Shown here piece by piece: positions 40,570 through 49,727 of a stretch of DNA of 64,000 nt. Location of the stretch: assembly GCA_023437715.1 (NCBI GenBank), contig JAEZFK010000063.1:168774-232773 (forward strand). Direction: 5' to 3'. The DNA comes from Bacillota bacterium. GTDB lineage: Bacteria; Bacillota; Clostridia; Lachnospirales; Lachnospiraceae. Numbering within the stretch: position 1 is the first letter of the stretch; each line of letters starts with the position of its first letter. The position numbers were made by a program, and so were the translations under genes. The notes beneath the pieces were generated by a model. It made no database searches. It was not told where the DNA came from and was given only the letters and a program-made list of their open reading frames with translations.

Positions 40570-41520
40570 CTATGTGCCTTGAACATACATTTTACTGATA
40601 TCTTCCAGGAGTTTTTCAAGCACCTTATCCTGGTCATTATCAAAATCAGGGAGAGAAATCCAGCGCACGTCCTTTTCTCTTTTAAACCAGGTAATCTGGC
40701 GCTTTGCAAAATGCCTGGTGTCCCGTTTCAATATATAGACGGCCTCCTCCAAGGTACATTTTCCCTGGAGATAGTCCAGAATTTCCTTATAGCCCAGGCC
40801 CTGCATGGAAACCATATCCCTGGTGCAGCCCATGGCTTCTAAACGCCTGACCTCTTCCACAAGTCCCTGTTCAAGCATTAAATCCACCCGCCGGTCGATC
40901 CGCTCATATAAAAGAGCCCGGTCTGTGTTTATCACGTAATAAAGAAAATCATAGGGCGGTTTTTTCTGCTTTTCCCGCTTATTGTGTTCAGATATCCGCT
41001 CTCCTGTCTGACGGAAATATTCAATGGCCCGGATCACCCGTTTCTGGTTGTTGGCATGGATCTCTTCTGCGGATTCAGGATCAATATCCCGGAGCATTTC
41101 ATGAAGAAACTCCCCTCCTTTTTCCGCTGCCAGCTTTTCCAGCTCTTCTCTTATGAAAGTATCCTCTCCGCTCTCCTTAAAATCAATATCATAAAGAAGC
41201 GCCTGGATATAAAAGCCGGTACCTCCCACCACAATGGGAATATTTCCGTGGGAATAGATCTCTTCCATGGCTTCTTTCGCCATTTTTTGAAAAAGGGTCA
41301 CGTTGAATTCTTCATCCGGGTCCAGAACGTCAATCAGATGATGGGGAACCCCATCCATTTCCTCCGGGGAAATCTTGGCGGAACCGATATCCATATGGCG
41401 GTAGACCTGCATGGAATCCGCGCTTATGATCTCTCCGCCGACCGCCTTAGCCAGGCGGATGGACAGAGAGGTCTTTCCTACGGCTGTGGGCCCGGTCAAT
41501 ATAATCAGTGGTCGCATCAT
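40570..41520 (-). CDS. miaA: tRNA dimethylallyltransferase MiaA
   Basis: A 316-residue enzyme that adds a dimethylallyl group to A37 of tRNAs reading UNN codons; the product is later methylthiolated by MiaB, also encoded here. P-loop GPTAVGKTS (9-17), ISADSMQVYRHMDIGSAK (33-50), VGGTGFYIQALLY, QGLGYKEI and the C-terminal KRDTRHFAKRQITWFK. The start overlaps the mutL stop by 4 bp. Standard length. Confidence 0.96.
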   Translation of the reverse strand: MMRPLIILTGPTAVGKTSLSIRLAKAVGGEIISADSMQVYRHMDIGSAKISPEEMDGVPHHLIDVLDPDEEFNVTLFQKMAKEAMEEIYSHGNIPIVVGGTGFYIQALLYDIDFKESGEDTFIREELEKLAAEKGGEFLHEMLRDIDPESAEEIHANNQKRVIRAIEYFRQTGERISEHNKREKQKKPPYDFLYYVINTDRALLYERIDRRVDLMLEQGLVEEVRRLEAMGCTRDMVSMQGLGYKEILDYLQGKCTLEEAVYILKRDTRHFAKRQITWFKREKDVRWISLPDFDNDQDKVLEKLLEDISKMYVQGT

Positions 41521-43607
41521 AAAATCCTCTTAAATTTCTTCTCCAGCTCATATTTGCTCATGGAAATAATGGTCGGTCTTCCGTGAGGGCAGGCATAGGG
41601 ATTTTCCAGATTCAGAAGCTGGTCAATCAGCTCATTGGCTTCTGCCGCAGATAAGCTGTGGCCGCCCTTTACTGCAGCTTTACAGGACATGGAGGCCACC
41701 CTTTCATAAATAATGTCAGGATTATGGGAAGAGCCATCCTCTGACAGCCCGTCGATCATATCCATGAGAAGCTCCTTTTTCGCTATGGAAAATAAATTAG
41801 CCGGAACCCCTCTCACCGCATACTCTCTTCCGCCGAAATGCTCGATCTCAAAGCCGATATCCGTAAAGTATTTTAAATGCTGGTTTAAAAGCACCTCTTC
41901 ATTGCGGTTTAAGGTCAGAATAATGGGCGGACTGACCAGCTGGGAGGTGTATTCCCTGCTTTTAAGTGTTGCCATTGTTTTCTCATATAAAACCTTCTCA
42001 TGAGCGGCGTGCTGATCAATAATATAGAGCTGTTCATTAAATTCCACCAGCCAGTAGGTATTGAAAAGCTGCCCGATAAGCTTGTGCATGGAACGGGATT
42101 TCGGTTCCAGAAGCTTTCCGTCAAATAAGTCCAGCTGCTCCGGCTTTTCTTCTCCTTTAAGAGAGGGTGAAACGCCTTTTTCAGCCTCATGCGCATCAGG
42201 TTGATTTTCTACTGCTCCATTGTTTTCGGACTGTTTTCCCTGAGGCAGGTTTCCCTGGGATGAGTTTCTCTGAAACAGGTTCCCTTGGGCCGGATTCTCT
42301 TGAACAAGATTCTCCTGGGCCGGCTTTCCCTGAACCAGGTTTTCCCACGACAGACCTTTTCCATCCCCGGACCCTTCCCGTTTTTCCTGCCCTGCCGCCG
42401 GGGCTCCCAGCCAGTTTTCCAGAAGTTCATCCTTTTCCCTGACAAAGGACGGCTGACCGGGTGTCAGTCTTTTGGGAAATGAGGCAGCGGCTGCCTGCTG
42501 TTCCATAGCCATGAGACGCCGCTTTTCAAAGGGCTCCGGCGTCGGCTCGTACTTCTTCCCCATAAGGCTCAGCTTCTTTTCCTCCGCCTTCTTTTCAAGC
42601 TCCACCTCAGGAATCAGTTCCTTGTGGGCAAGGGCTTTTGCAACAGCCTGATAAACCATGTGGTAAACCATTTCCCCGTCCCGGAAACGGAGCTCCATCT
42701 TGGTGGGATGGACATTGACATCCAGCATCTCCGGTTCAATGGTGAAATGGAGCATGGTAAAGGGGTATTTATGCTGCATCATAAACGGCTTGTAGGCCTC
42801 TTCAATGGCCCGGCAGATGATGGTGCTTTTAATATACCGGCCGTTAATAAAATAATTTTCGTAATTCCTGTTTCCTCTGGCTATAACCGGCTTTCCGATA
42901 AAGCCTGTAACAGAAACCTCTGGCTTGCTTACGGAAACCTCCAGAAGGTTTGAAGCGATTTCTCTTCCGAATACCGTGTATACAATATCCTTAAGATTGT
43001 GATTCCCAGAGGTATGAAGCTTATTCTGGTTGTTTTGGATAAAACGGATGGAGACCTCCGGATGAGACAGGGCCAGCTTTTCCACCAGCTCCGCCACATG
43101 AGCCCCTTCCGTCATGGGAGACTTTAAAAATTTCTTTCTGGCCGGAGTGTTATAAAATAAATTCCTGGCGATAAACGTGGTTCCCTCCGGCGCGCCGATT
43201 TCCTCCAGGGACCGTTCTTCCCCGCCGTCAATCTGATACCTTGTTCCCGTAAGCCCTACGCTTGTTTTTGTAATCAGTTCCACCTGGGAAACTGCCGCAA
43301 TGCTTGCAAGGGCCTCTCCGCGGAACCCCAGGGAGGAAACGGTAAACAAATCCTCAACGGATTTGATCTTGCTTGTGGAATGGCGCAGAAAGGCCAGAGA
43401 CACCTCATCCTTGGGAATCCCGCAGCCGTTGTCCGTCACCCGGATAAAGGTGGTTCCTCCCTCCTTGATCTCCACCGTAACGGCGGTAGCCTTGGCGTCA
43501 ATGGCGTTTTCCAGAAGCTCTTTCACGACCGAGGAGGGGCGTTCAATGACTTCTCCCGCCGCAATCTTGTTGATGGTATTCTGATCCAGTATGGTTATAT
43601 TCGGCAT
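41517..43607 (-). CDS. mutL: DNA mismatch repair protein MutL (endonuclease type)
   Basis: A 696-residue GHKL ATPase. N-terminal motifs: LLENAIDAKA, RVTDNGCGI, GFRGEALASIAAV. The C-terminal part keeps the metal-dependent nicking site DQHAAHEKVLYE and the ACPHGRPT motif, fitting a genome without MutH. ATG 43607 is used, with AAGGAG 8 bases upstream; an earlier start at 43649 is less likely. The central linker contains eight pentapeptide repeats (42224-42343). The gene lies between mutS and miaA with tight spacing. Confidence 0.95.
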   Translation of the reverse strand: MPNITILDQNTINKIAAGEVIERPSSVVKELLENAIDAKATAVTVEIKEGGTTFIRVTDNGCGIPKDEVSLAFLRHSTSKIKSVEDLFTVSSLGFRGEALASIAAVSQVELITKTSVGLTGTRYQIDGGEERSLEEIGAPEGTTFIARNLFYNTPARKKFLKSPMTEGAHVAELVEKLALSHPEVSIRFIQNNQNKLHTSGNHNLKDIVYTVFGREIASNLLEVSVSKPEVSVTGFIGKPVIARGNRNYENYFINGRYIKSTIICRAIEEAYKPFMMQHKYPFTMLHFTIEPEMLDVNVHPTKMELRFRDGEMVYHMVYQAVAKALAHKELIPEVELEKKAEEKKLSLMGKKYEPTPEPFEKRRLMAMEQQAAAASFPKRLTPGQPSFVREKDELLENWLGAPAAGQEKREGSGDGKGLSWENLVQGKPAQENLVQENPAQGNLFQRNSSQGNLPQGKQSENNGAVENQPDAHEAEKGVSPSLKGEEKPEQLDLFDGKLLEPKSRSMHKLIGQLFNTYWLVEFNEQLYIIDQHAAHEKVLYEKTMATLKSREYTSQLVSPPIILTLNRNEEVLLNQHLKYFTDIGFEIEHFGGREYAVRGVPANLFSIAKKELLMDMIDGLSEDGSSHNPDIIYERVASMSCKAAVKGGHSLSAAEANELIDQLLNLENPYACPHGRPTIISMSKYELEKKFKRIL
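42224..42343 (-). repeat. 15-bp repeat tract encoding pentapeptide repeats in the MutL linker
   Basis: Eight 15-bp units encode a string of five-residue blocks such as NLVQG, KPAQE, NLVQE, NPAQG, NLFQR, NSSQG, NLPQG. They alternate, giving a 10-residue (30-bp) higher-order period. The tract lies in the variable linker between the ATPase and dimerisation domains. Confidence 0.9.
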
Positions 43608-43657
43608 GGCACCCGCTCCTTTTTTCCTGCCGGTATTTTCCGATTTCAATGGTTATT

Positions 43658-46312
43658 TTACTGCCAGCGGTTTTTCAGCTTGGTCTGCAGACGGTAAAGG
43701 GTGTTGAGGGCGTCAATGGGGGTTAAATTCCCCAGCTCCAAATCGCCCAGCTCCTTAATAATATCATCATCCTTTACGGTATCAAACAGGGACATCTGCT
43801 GTAAATCCACTTCATCGGGCTTTGGAACCGCTTTTCTCTGGACAATGTTGGAATTGCCCTCAGCGATTTCTCTGGCCTTGACCGTAATATCCGCATCGCT
43901 TAATTCAGCCAGCAGCTCCTTGGCCCGGATAATGACCGAATCCGGCACTCCGGCCAGCTTCGCCACCTGAATGCCGTAGCTCTTATCCGCCCCGCCCTTT
44001 ACGATTTTCCGCAAAAAGACAATATTGTCGCCCTGTTCCTTAACGGCAATGCAGTAGTTGTTGACTCCGCTCATGGTCCCTTCCAGTTCCGTCAGCTCAT
44101 GGTAGTGGGTGGCAAACAGGGTTTTTGCCCCTAAAAGCTTGGGATTGCTGATGTGCTCCACCACGGCCCAGGCAATGCTTAAGCCGTCAAAGGTGCTGGT
44201 GCCCCGGCCGATTTCATCCAGGACAATCAGGCTGCTCTTTGTGGCATTCCGCAGAATGTTGGCCACCTCCGTCATCTCCACCATAAAGGTGCTCTGGCCG
44301 GAGGCTAAGTCATCGGAGGCTCCTACTCTGGTGAAAATGCGGTCGCAGATTCCTATATTGGCCTCGTCCGCAGGAACAAAGCTTCCGATCTGGGCCATTA
44401 AGACAATGAGGGCCGTCTGGCGCATATAGGTAGATTTTCCTGCCATGTTAGGGCCTGTAATGATGGAAAGCCTGTTTTTTCCGTTGTCCAAATAGGTGTC
44501 ATTGGAAACGAACAAGTCGTCCCGCATCATTTTCTCCACCACAGGATGGCGTCCGTTTTTAATGTCAATGATCCCTTTTTCATTGACATTGGGCTTGACG
44601 TAATTATTTCTGGTGGCCACGGAAGAAAGAGAGGCTAAAACATCGATTCCGGCTATGGCCCTTGCTGTTTTCTGAATTCTTAAAACCTCATCGGCCACCG
44701 AATCCCGGACCTGGCAGAATAAGCTGTATTCCAGGGAAAACAGCTTGTCCTCGGCTCCAAGGATCACATCCTCCAGCTCTTTCAGCTCGTCGGTAGTATA
44801 CCGCTCCGCATTTGCAAGGGTCTGCTTGCGGATAAAATAATCGGGAACAAGGTCCTTAAAGGAATTGGTTACTTCAAAATAATAACCGAACACCTTGTTG
44901 AATTTAATCTTTAAGTTTTTAATCCCGGACTTTTCCTTTTCCTTCGCCTCCAGCTCGGCCAGCCAGTCCTTACCCTCTGTTTTGGCTCCCCGCAGTTTAT
45001 CTGCTTCTTCTTGAAAGCCGTCCTTGATAATTCCGCCGTCCCTTACGGATATGGGCGGATCGTCAATGATCGCCTTGTCAATTAAGTCCCTTACATCCTC
45101 CAGAGGATCCAGGTCTTCATAAAGGTCCTTCAGCATGTCACTGGTAAATTCCTTTAAAAGATTCTTTATGTGGGGAAGCATTTCCAGGGAGTTTTTAAAT
45201 GCGATCATATCCCTGGGATTTGCCGTCTTGTAGCTGATCCGTCCGATGAGGCGTTCCAGATCGTAAATCGGGTTCAAATATTCGCAGATTTCTTCCCTGG
45301 AAATGTAGTTCATGTTCAGCTCTTCCACGGCGTTCTGGCGCTTTATGATCTCGGATTTATGAATCAGAGGCTGTTCTATGTAAGTGCGGAGCATTCTGGC
45401 GCCCATGGCTGTCTTGGTCCTGTCCAGGACCCACAGCAGGCTTCCTCTTTTCTGCTTTTCCCGCAGGGTTTCCAAAAGCTCAAGATTCCGCCGGGTGGAG
45501 GTGTCGATGATCATATACTGTCCGGTGGAATAGGGGGTGATGGTGGTGATATGGGATAAGCTGCTTTTCTGGGTCTCGTACATATATTCCATGACCGCTC
45601 CGGCAGCTATGACACCGGTGTCATAATCTTCCAGCCCCAGCCCTGCCAGACTCCCCACCTTATAATGCTCTTTTAAGATTTTCCGGCAGACCTCATCGGA
45701 AAAGAAATGATTATCCAGAGATGAAACAACCGCGTGATAGCGGTTCCTGATGTCCTCAATATCCACGCCTGAAACGTAAAACGCTTCGTTGCAGATGATT
45801 TCAGAGGGGGAGAATTTGTTGATCTCGTCGGTCAGCTCCCTTTCGGATTCCACCTCAGTCACGAGGAAATCGCCGGTGCTTATATCGGCAACGGCAACCC
45901 CGAAGGTCTCGCCCACGTAAACGATTCCCATCAAATAGTTGTTCCTGGTTTCATCCAGGGCCTGGGCGCTGGTTATGGTTCCGGGCGTCACCACCCGGAT
46001 GACTTCCCGCTTTACCAGTCCCTTGGCAAGCTTGGGGTCCTCCATCTGTTCGGCGATGGCCACTTTATAGCCTTTTTGTACAAGGCGGTTCAAATAGGAA
46101 TCAACGGCATGGTAAGGAACGCCGCACATAGGCGCCCGTTCCTCCAAACCGCATTCCTTTCCGGTCAAAGTGATTTCCAGTTCCTTAGAGACAGTTACCG
46201 CATCATCAAAAAACATTTCATAAAAATCACCTAATCTGTAAAACAGTACACAGTCAGGATATTCTTTTTTTGTTTCCAGATAATGGGTCATCATTGGTGA
46301 TAATCCAGCCAT
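43658..46312 (-). CDS. mutS: DNA mismatch repair protein MutS
   Basis: An 884-residue mismatch-recognition ATPase. The N-terminal mismatch-binding motif is intact (CVLFYRLGDFYEMFFDDA, with Phe-x-Glu in FYEMF). The ATPase shows Walker A ITGPNMAGKSTYMRQ, SLIVLDEIGRGTSTFDG and FATHYHEL. A short C-terminal tail with DEVDLQQMSLFD resembles a beta-clamp binding peptide (QMSLF). It precedes mutL by 50 bp and follows miaB by 45 bp. Confidence 0.97.
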   Translation of the reverse strand: MAGLSPMMTHYLETKKEYPDCVLFYRLGDFYEMFFDDAVTVSKELEITLTGKECGLEERAPMCGVPYHAVDSYLNRLVQKGYKVAIAEQMEDPKLAKGLVKREVIRVVTPGTITSAQALDETRNNYLMGIVYVGETFGVAVADISTGDFLVTEVESERELTDEINKFSPSEIICNEAFYVSGVDIEDIRNRYHAVVSSLDNHFFSDEVCRKILKEHYKVGSLAGLGLEDYDTGVIAAGAVMEYMYETQKSSLSHITTITPYSTGQYMIIDTSTRRNLELLETLREKQKRGSLLWVLDRTKTAMGARMLRTYIEQPLIHKSEIIKRQNAVEELNMNYISREEICEYLNPIYDLERLIGRISYKTANPRDMIAFKNSLEMLPHIKNLLKEFTSDMLKDLYEDLDPLEDVRDLIDKAIIDDPPISVRDGGIIKDGFQEEADKLRGAKTEGKDWLAELEAKEKEKSGIKNLKIKFNKVFGYYFEVTNSFKDLVPDYFIRKQTLANAERYTTDELKELEDVILGAEDKLFSLEYSLFCQVRDSVADEVLRIQKTARAIAGIDVLASLSSVATRNNYVKPNVNEKGIIDIKNGRHPVVEKMMRDDLFVSNDTYLDNGKNRLSIITGPNMAGKSTYMRQTALIVLMAQIGSFVPADEANIGICDRIFTRVGASDDLASGQSTFMVEMTEVANILRNATKSSLIVLDEIGRGTSTFDGLSIAWAVVEHISNPKLLGAKTLFATHYHELTELEGTMSGVNNYCIAVKEQGDNIVFLRKIVKGGADKSYGIQVAKLAGVPDSVIIRAKELLAELSDADITVKAREIAEGNSNIVQRKAVPKPDEVDLQQMSLFDTVKDDDIIKELGDLELGNLTPIDALNTLYRLQTKLKNRWQ

Positions 46313-46357
46313 GTTTTTTTGCTTCCTCTTTTCTCCTGTTTAAATTAAGGCAATCCT

Positions 46358-47803
46358 TTACGCTAAAGTTCCCATGTAATAGAATCCTTTGGATTCATCC
46401 AAATGCACATCCACGATCTTTCCAATAAGAGAGGTGTCTCCTTTAAAATGTACAATGGTGTTGTTGCTCATGCGCCCTGTCAGGAATCCTTCCGCCTGAC
46501 CGTCAGCCTCTTCCACCAGCACCTTCTGCACCGTATGTTCATCCCGGCCGCAGACCTCGGCAGAAATCCGCTGCACCTGGCTTAAGAGCCGGTCAAACCG
46601 GTCTTTCACCTCTTCCTCGGAAATCTGTTCCTCCATTTTTGCGGCAGGGGTACCTGTCCGCTTGGAATAGATAAAGGTAAAAGCACTGTCAAAACGAACC
46701 TTTTCCACCACATCCAGAGTTTCCTTAAAATCCTCTTCCGTTTCGCCGGGGAAACCGACGATGATGTCTGTGGTCAGAGAAATGTCCGGCATGGCTTTCC
46801 GGATTTTTTCCACAAGCTCCAAATACTGTTCTTTCGTATATCTTCGGTTCATAGCCTTTAAAACCCGGGTGCTTCCGGACTGAAGGGGCAGATGGAGATG
46901 GCGGCAGACCTTTTTGGAATTCTTCATGGCCTCGATAAGCTCATCGGATAAGTCCTTTGGATGGGAGGTCATAAAACGGACTCTCTCGATCCCTTCCACC
47001 TGATCCACCTCTGTTAAAAGCCGGGCAAAGGAGATGGGCTCTTCCAGAGTCTTTCCGTAGGAATTCACATTCTGTCCCAGCAGCATGATTTCCACTACGC
47101 CGTCCTCTGCAAGCTTTCTTACCTCTTCCAGAATATCCTTTGGACTGCGGCTTCTCTCCCGGCCCCGAACATAGGGCACAATGCAGTAGCTGCAGAAATT
47201 GTTGCAGCCAAACATAATATTAACGCCGGATTTGAAAGAAAATTTCCGCTCCGTGGGAAGGTCCTCCACAATGCGGTCCGTTCCCTGCCAGATGTCGATG
47301 ATCATCTTCTTCTCTTCCAGGCGTTCATACATCAGCTCTGCCAGCTTGAAGATGTTGTGGGTCCCGAAAATAATGTCCACAAACCGGTAGCTCTTTTTGA
47401 TCTTCGCGACCACCTCTTCCTCCTGCATCATGCAGCCGCAGAGGGCGATCATCATATGGGGATTTTTCTTTTTCAAGCTGTTTAAATATCCCAGGCGCCC
47501 ATAGACTCTCTGGTTTGCATTTTCCCTTACGGTGCAGGTATTATAAAGGACAAAATCAGCCTCTTCCGTGTCCGTTTCCACAAAGCCTATGGCTTCCAGA
47601 ATGCCCTGAAGCTTTTCCGAATCCCTGGAATTCATCTGGCAGCCAAAGGTGGCGATATGAAAAGTGAATTCTTTTTTTCCGGCAGCGGTCTTCTGGCTTT
47701 CCAGAAGAGCCCGGCAGCGCTCTATAAAAAAGTACTGCCTTGCGGGTTCCTCTGCCGGCGGATATTGGCAGGTTTCATCATACGTCATATTTATATCTTC
47801 CAT
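46358..47803 (-). CDS. miaB: tRNA-2-methylthio-N6-dimethylallyladenosine synthase MiaB
   Basis: A 481-residue radical-SAM methylthiotransferase that adds the 2-methylthio group to the base made by MiaA. The auxiliary 4Fe-4S cluster cysteines are in FGCQMN, NTCTVRENA and CGCMMQ. The radical-SAM cluster is CNNFCSYC (about 197-204), followed by a TRAM domain (about 410-475). The N-terminal extension (1-45) is typical for Clostridia. First gene of a miaB-mutS-mutL-miaA-ynbB series. Confidence 0.96.
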   Translation of the reverse strand: MEDINMTYDETCQYPPAEEPARQYFFIERCRALLESQKTAAGKKEFTFHIATFGCQMNSRDSEKLQGILEAIGFVETDTEEADFVLYNTCTVRENANQRVYGRLGYLNSLKKKNPHMMIALCGCMMQEEEVVAKIKKSYRFVDIIFGTHNIFKLAELMYERLEEKKMIIDIWQGTDRIVEDLPTERKFSFKSGVNIMFGCNNFCSYCIVPYVRGRERSRSPKDILEEVRKLAEDGVVEIMLLGQNVNSYGKTLEEPISFARLLTEVDQVEGIERVRFMTSHPKDLSDELIEAMKNSKKVCRHLHLPLQSGSTRVLKAMNRRYTKEQYLELVEKIRKAMPDISLTTDIIVGFPGETEEDFKETLDVVEKVRFDSAFTFIYSKRTGTPAAKMEEQISEEEVKDRFDRLLSQVQRISAEVCGRDEHTVQKVLVEEADGQAEGFLTGRMSNNTIVHFKGDTSLIGKIVDVHLDESKGFYYMGTLA

Positions 47804-47877
47804 CTCTTAACCTCTTAAAATTTATTCGATTTTCCCATTATATCATAAATTATTTTTATTGCAAACACCAAAATCCC

Positions 47878-49404
47878 CTACCACTGCCCCGCCTGCCTGA
47901 CTTCCACTCCATAGGTAGAAGCCCTGTCCGTAAAGGCTTCGTCATGCTCCACAAGCAGCATGGTGGGCTGAAATTTCAGGATTAAGTCCTCAATCTGTAT
48001 TCTGGAGTAGACGTCAATAAAATTCAAGGGTTCATCCCATATATACAGGTGGGCCTGCTCGCAAAGGCTGCGGGCGATGAGAGTTTTTTTCTTCTGGCCT
48101 TCGCTGTAGGATTCCATGGGCTTTTCAAATTGTTCCCTGGAAAAATCCAGCTTGCGCAAAAGGGCCTTAAACAGGGCGTCCTCGATTCCGCTGCTTCTGC
48201 CGTATTCCGTCAGACTTCCCTTTAAAAATGAGGTATCCTGGGACACATAGGAAATCTTTAAGCCGCCGGCTATTTCCATACTTCCCTCATAGGAAACAGG
48301 GGCTCCGGGGCCTTTATCTCCCAGAATGAGCTTTAAAATGCTGGATTTGCCGCAGCCGTTTTTCCCCTGAAGAGAAATCCTCTGGCCCTGCTCCAGGGTA
48401 AGGCTTACAGGTTCGCAAACCGGCCCCTCATGGCCGTCATAAAGGGGAGCCACATCCTTTAAGGTCAAAAGCCTTGAAACGCGGTGTTTTAAGGGAAAAA
48501 GCTTTAAGCTCTCCGCCTCTTCCACATTTTTAAGAAGTCCCTGTTTATCCTCGACGGCCTGCTCCTGCCGGCGCTCCAGATTCTTTCTGCGCATCTGCAT
48601 CCTTCTGGACTTTTCCCCGATATAGGCCCGGGTGTCAATGGACTTTTCCATGCCCATGGATTTCTTTCCGATTTTGGTGGCTTCCACCTGATCCGCCCAT
48701 TCCCCGGACCGCCTGGCTGCCGCCTCCAGATGGCGGATATCCTTTTTCAGCCGTTCATTTTCCGAACGCTCGTATTGCTCCTGTCTCTGCTTGTTCTCAT
48801 ACCAGGAGGTAAAATTTCCTTTCTGCACCTCAATGTTGGTCTTATTGATGGAAAGGATGTGATCCACCGAAGCATCCAGGAATTTCCGGTCATGGGATAC
48901 CAGGATAAAGCCTTTCTTGCCGCTTAAATACTGGCTTACCACCTCTCTTCCCTCCCGGTCCAGATGGTTGGTGGGCTCATCAATCAGCAGGAAGTGGTCT
49001 TCTCTTAAAAACAGGGCGGCCAGAAGAACCTTCGTCCTCTCTCCGTTGGAGAGGGTATAAAAAGGCCGGTAGAGCACATCCTCTGTGACCTGCAGCTTGG
49101 ACAGTTCTCTTTTTAACTGCCAGAATAAATAATCTCCCAGAAGCTCGTTAAGGATTTCCAGAGTCTCCCGCTCCTGGTCCGGTACGGGAAATGGAAAATA
49201 GTCGAACACTTCGCTGGAAACAATGGTCCCCTTATATTCAAACCGGTTCATGAGAAGGTTTAAAAACGTGGTCTTTCCTCTTCCGTTTCTCCCTGTAAAG
49301 CCCAGCTTCCAGTCCGTATCGATCTGGAAAGAAACGTGCTCGAACACCGGGTCATAGCTTCCATCGTATGTGAATGATAAATCCGTAATCTGTATCAATG
49401 ACAT
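47878..49404 (-). CDS. Lsa-like ABC-F ribosomal protection protein
   Basis: A 508-residue ABC-F protein with two ATPase domains and no membrane part. Domain 1: GRNGRGKTT, LSNGERTKVLL, LLIDEPTNHLD. Interdomain linker (about 205-290) with many charged residues, which reaches the peptidyl-transferase centre. Domain 2: GKNGCGKSS, YSEGQKKKTL, LYIWDEPLNFID; the WDEPLN form is typical of Lsa/Vga. Such proteins displace lincosamides, streptogramin A and pleuromutilins from the ribosome. ATG 49404 is used, with AAGGAGG 7 bases upstream. A 270-nt leader with attenuator precedes it. Actual resistance is inferred, not shown. Confidence 0.88.
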   Translation of the reverse strand: MSLIQITDLSFTYDGSYDPVFEHVSFQIDTDWKLGFTGRNGRGKTTFLNLLMNRFEYKGTIVSSEVFDYFPFPVPDQERETLEILNELLGDYLFWQLKRELSKLQVTEDVLYRPFYTLSNGERTKVLLAALFLREDHFLLIDEPTNHLDREGREVVSQYLSGKKGFILVSHDRKFLDASVDHILSINKTNIEVQKGNFTSWYENKQRQEQYERSENERLKKDIRHLEAAARRSGEWADQVEATKIGKKSMGMEKSIDTRAYIGEKSRRMQMRRKNLERRQEQAVEDKQGLLKNVEEAESLKLFPLKHRVSRLLTLKDVAPLYDGHEGPVCEPVSLTLEQGQRISLQGKNGCGKSSILKLILGDKGPGAPVSYEGSMEIAGGLKISYVSQDTSFLKGSLTEYGRSSGIEDALFKALLRKLDFSREQFEKPMESYSEGQKKKTLIARSLCEQAHLYIWDEPLNFIDVYSRIQIEDLILKFQPTMLLVEHDEAFTDRASTYGVEVRQAGQW

Positions 49405-49440
49405 AGACATTCCTCCTTGAGGCGGAAAAATAATTTTCCG

Positions 49441-49478
49441 CACAAAAAAACGGCTGCAAGAATTTCTTCTCACAACCG
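49441..49478 (-). terminator. Leader terminator (attenuator) of the ABC-F gene
   Basis: On the minus strand CGGTTGTGAGAA (49478-49467), loop GAAA, TTCTTGCAGCCG (49462-49451), then TTTTTTTGTG. The 12-bp stem has three G-U pairs and a GAAA tetraloop. It lies about 37 nt before the start codon, so it must be bypassed for expression. Confidence 0.9.
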
Positions 49479-49560
49479 AACCCCGGAGAAATCCCTTAGC
49501 CGGGAATCCACAGGTATAATCTATGCCGTTTTTGACATAAGGGTATGAGAATGAATCAAT

Positions 49561-49569
49561 ATTCTTGCA
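49561..49569 (-). promoter_or_regulatory. Antiterminator strand of the ABC-F leader
   Basis: The minus-strand TGCAAGAAT (49569-49561) is the exact complement of ATTCTTGCA (49463-49455) in the terminator's 3' arm, and also (8 bp) of ATTCTTGC (49636-49629) in the uORF. The two pairings exclude each other, giving a switch. Confidence 0.65.
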
Positions 49570-49582
49570 AAACAGGCATGAC

Positions 49583-49603
49583 AAAAAATGGTTATATAAC
49601 CAT
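49583..49603 (-). terminator. Second, weaker hairpin with T-run in the ABC-F leader
   Basis: The 16-nt palindrome ATGGTTATATAACCAT (49588-49603) is followed on the minus strand by TTTTTG. AT-rich, so probably a pause site or early terminator. It lies inside a longer open frame (ATG at about 49616, 31 codons) without a ribosome site. Confidence 0.45.
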
Positions 49604-49624
49604 ATCTCTTCTTCATGCAGTTAC

Positions 49625-49647
49625 TTAAGCAAGAATCATTAATTCAT
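49625..49647 (-). CDS. Two overlapping tiny leader ORFs upstream of the ABC-F gene
   Basis: ATG AAT TAA (49647-49639) and ATG ATT CTT GCT TAA (49639-49625, peptide MILA) overlap as TAATG. AAAGG (49652-49648) is 8 bases before the second ATG and AAGGGG about 7 before the first. The second ORF contains the strand able to sequester the antiterminator, as expected if a drug-stalled ribosome triggers read-through. Similar three- to four-codon leaders are known for other ABC-F genes. Confidence 0.55.
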
Positions 49648-49681
49648 CCTTTCACCCCTTTCATTTTTATTTATTGTTCGT

Positions 49682-49710
49682 AGTCTATCATAAACAAAAA
49701 GATTTGTCAA
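49682..49710 (-). promoter_or_regulatory. Promoter of the ABC-F leader
   Basis: TTGACA (49710-49705) and TAGACT (49687-49682) on the minus strand, 17-bp spacer, right after the motB stop. Start of transcription near 49675. Confidence 0.85.
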
Positions 49711-49727
49711 ATAATTTACAGCCGCCT

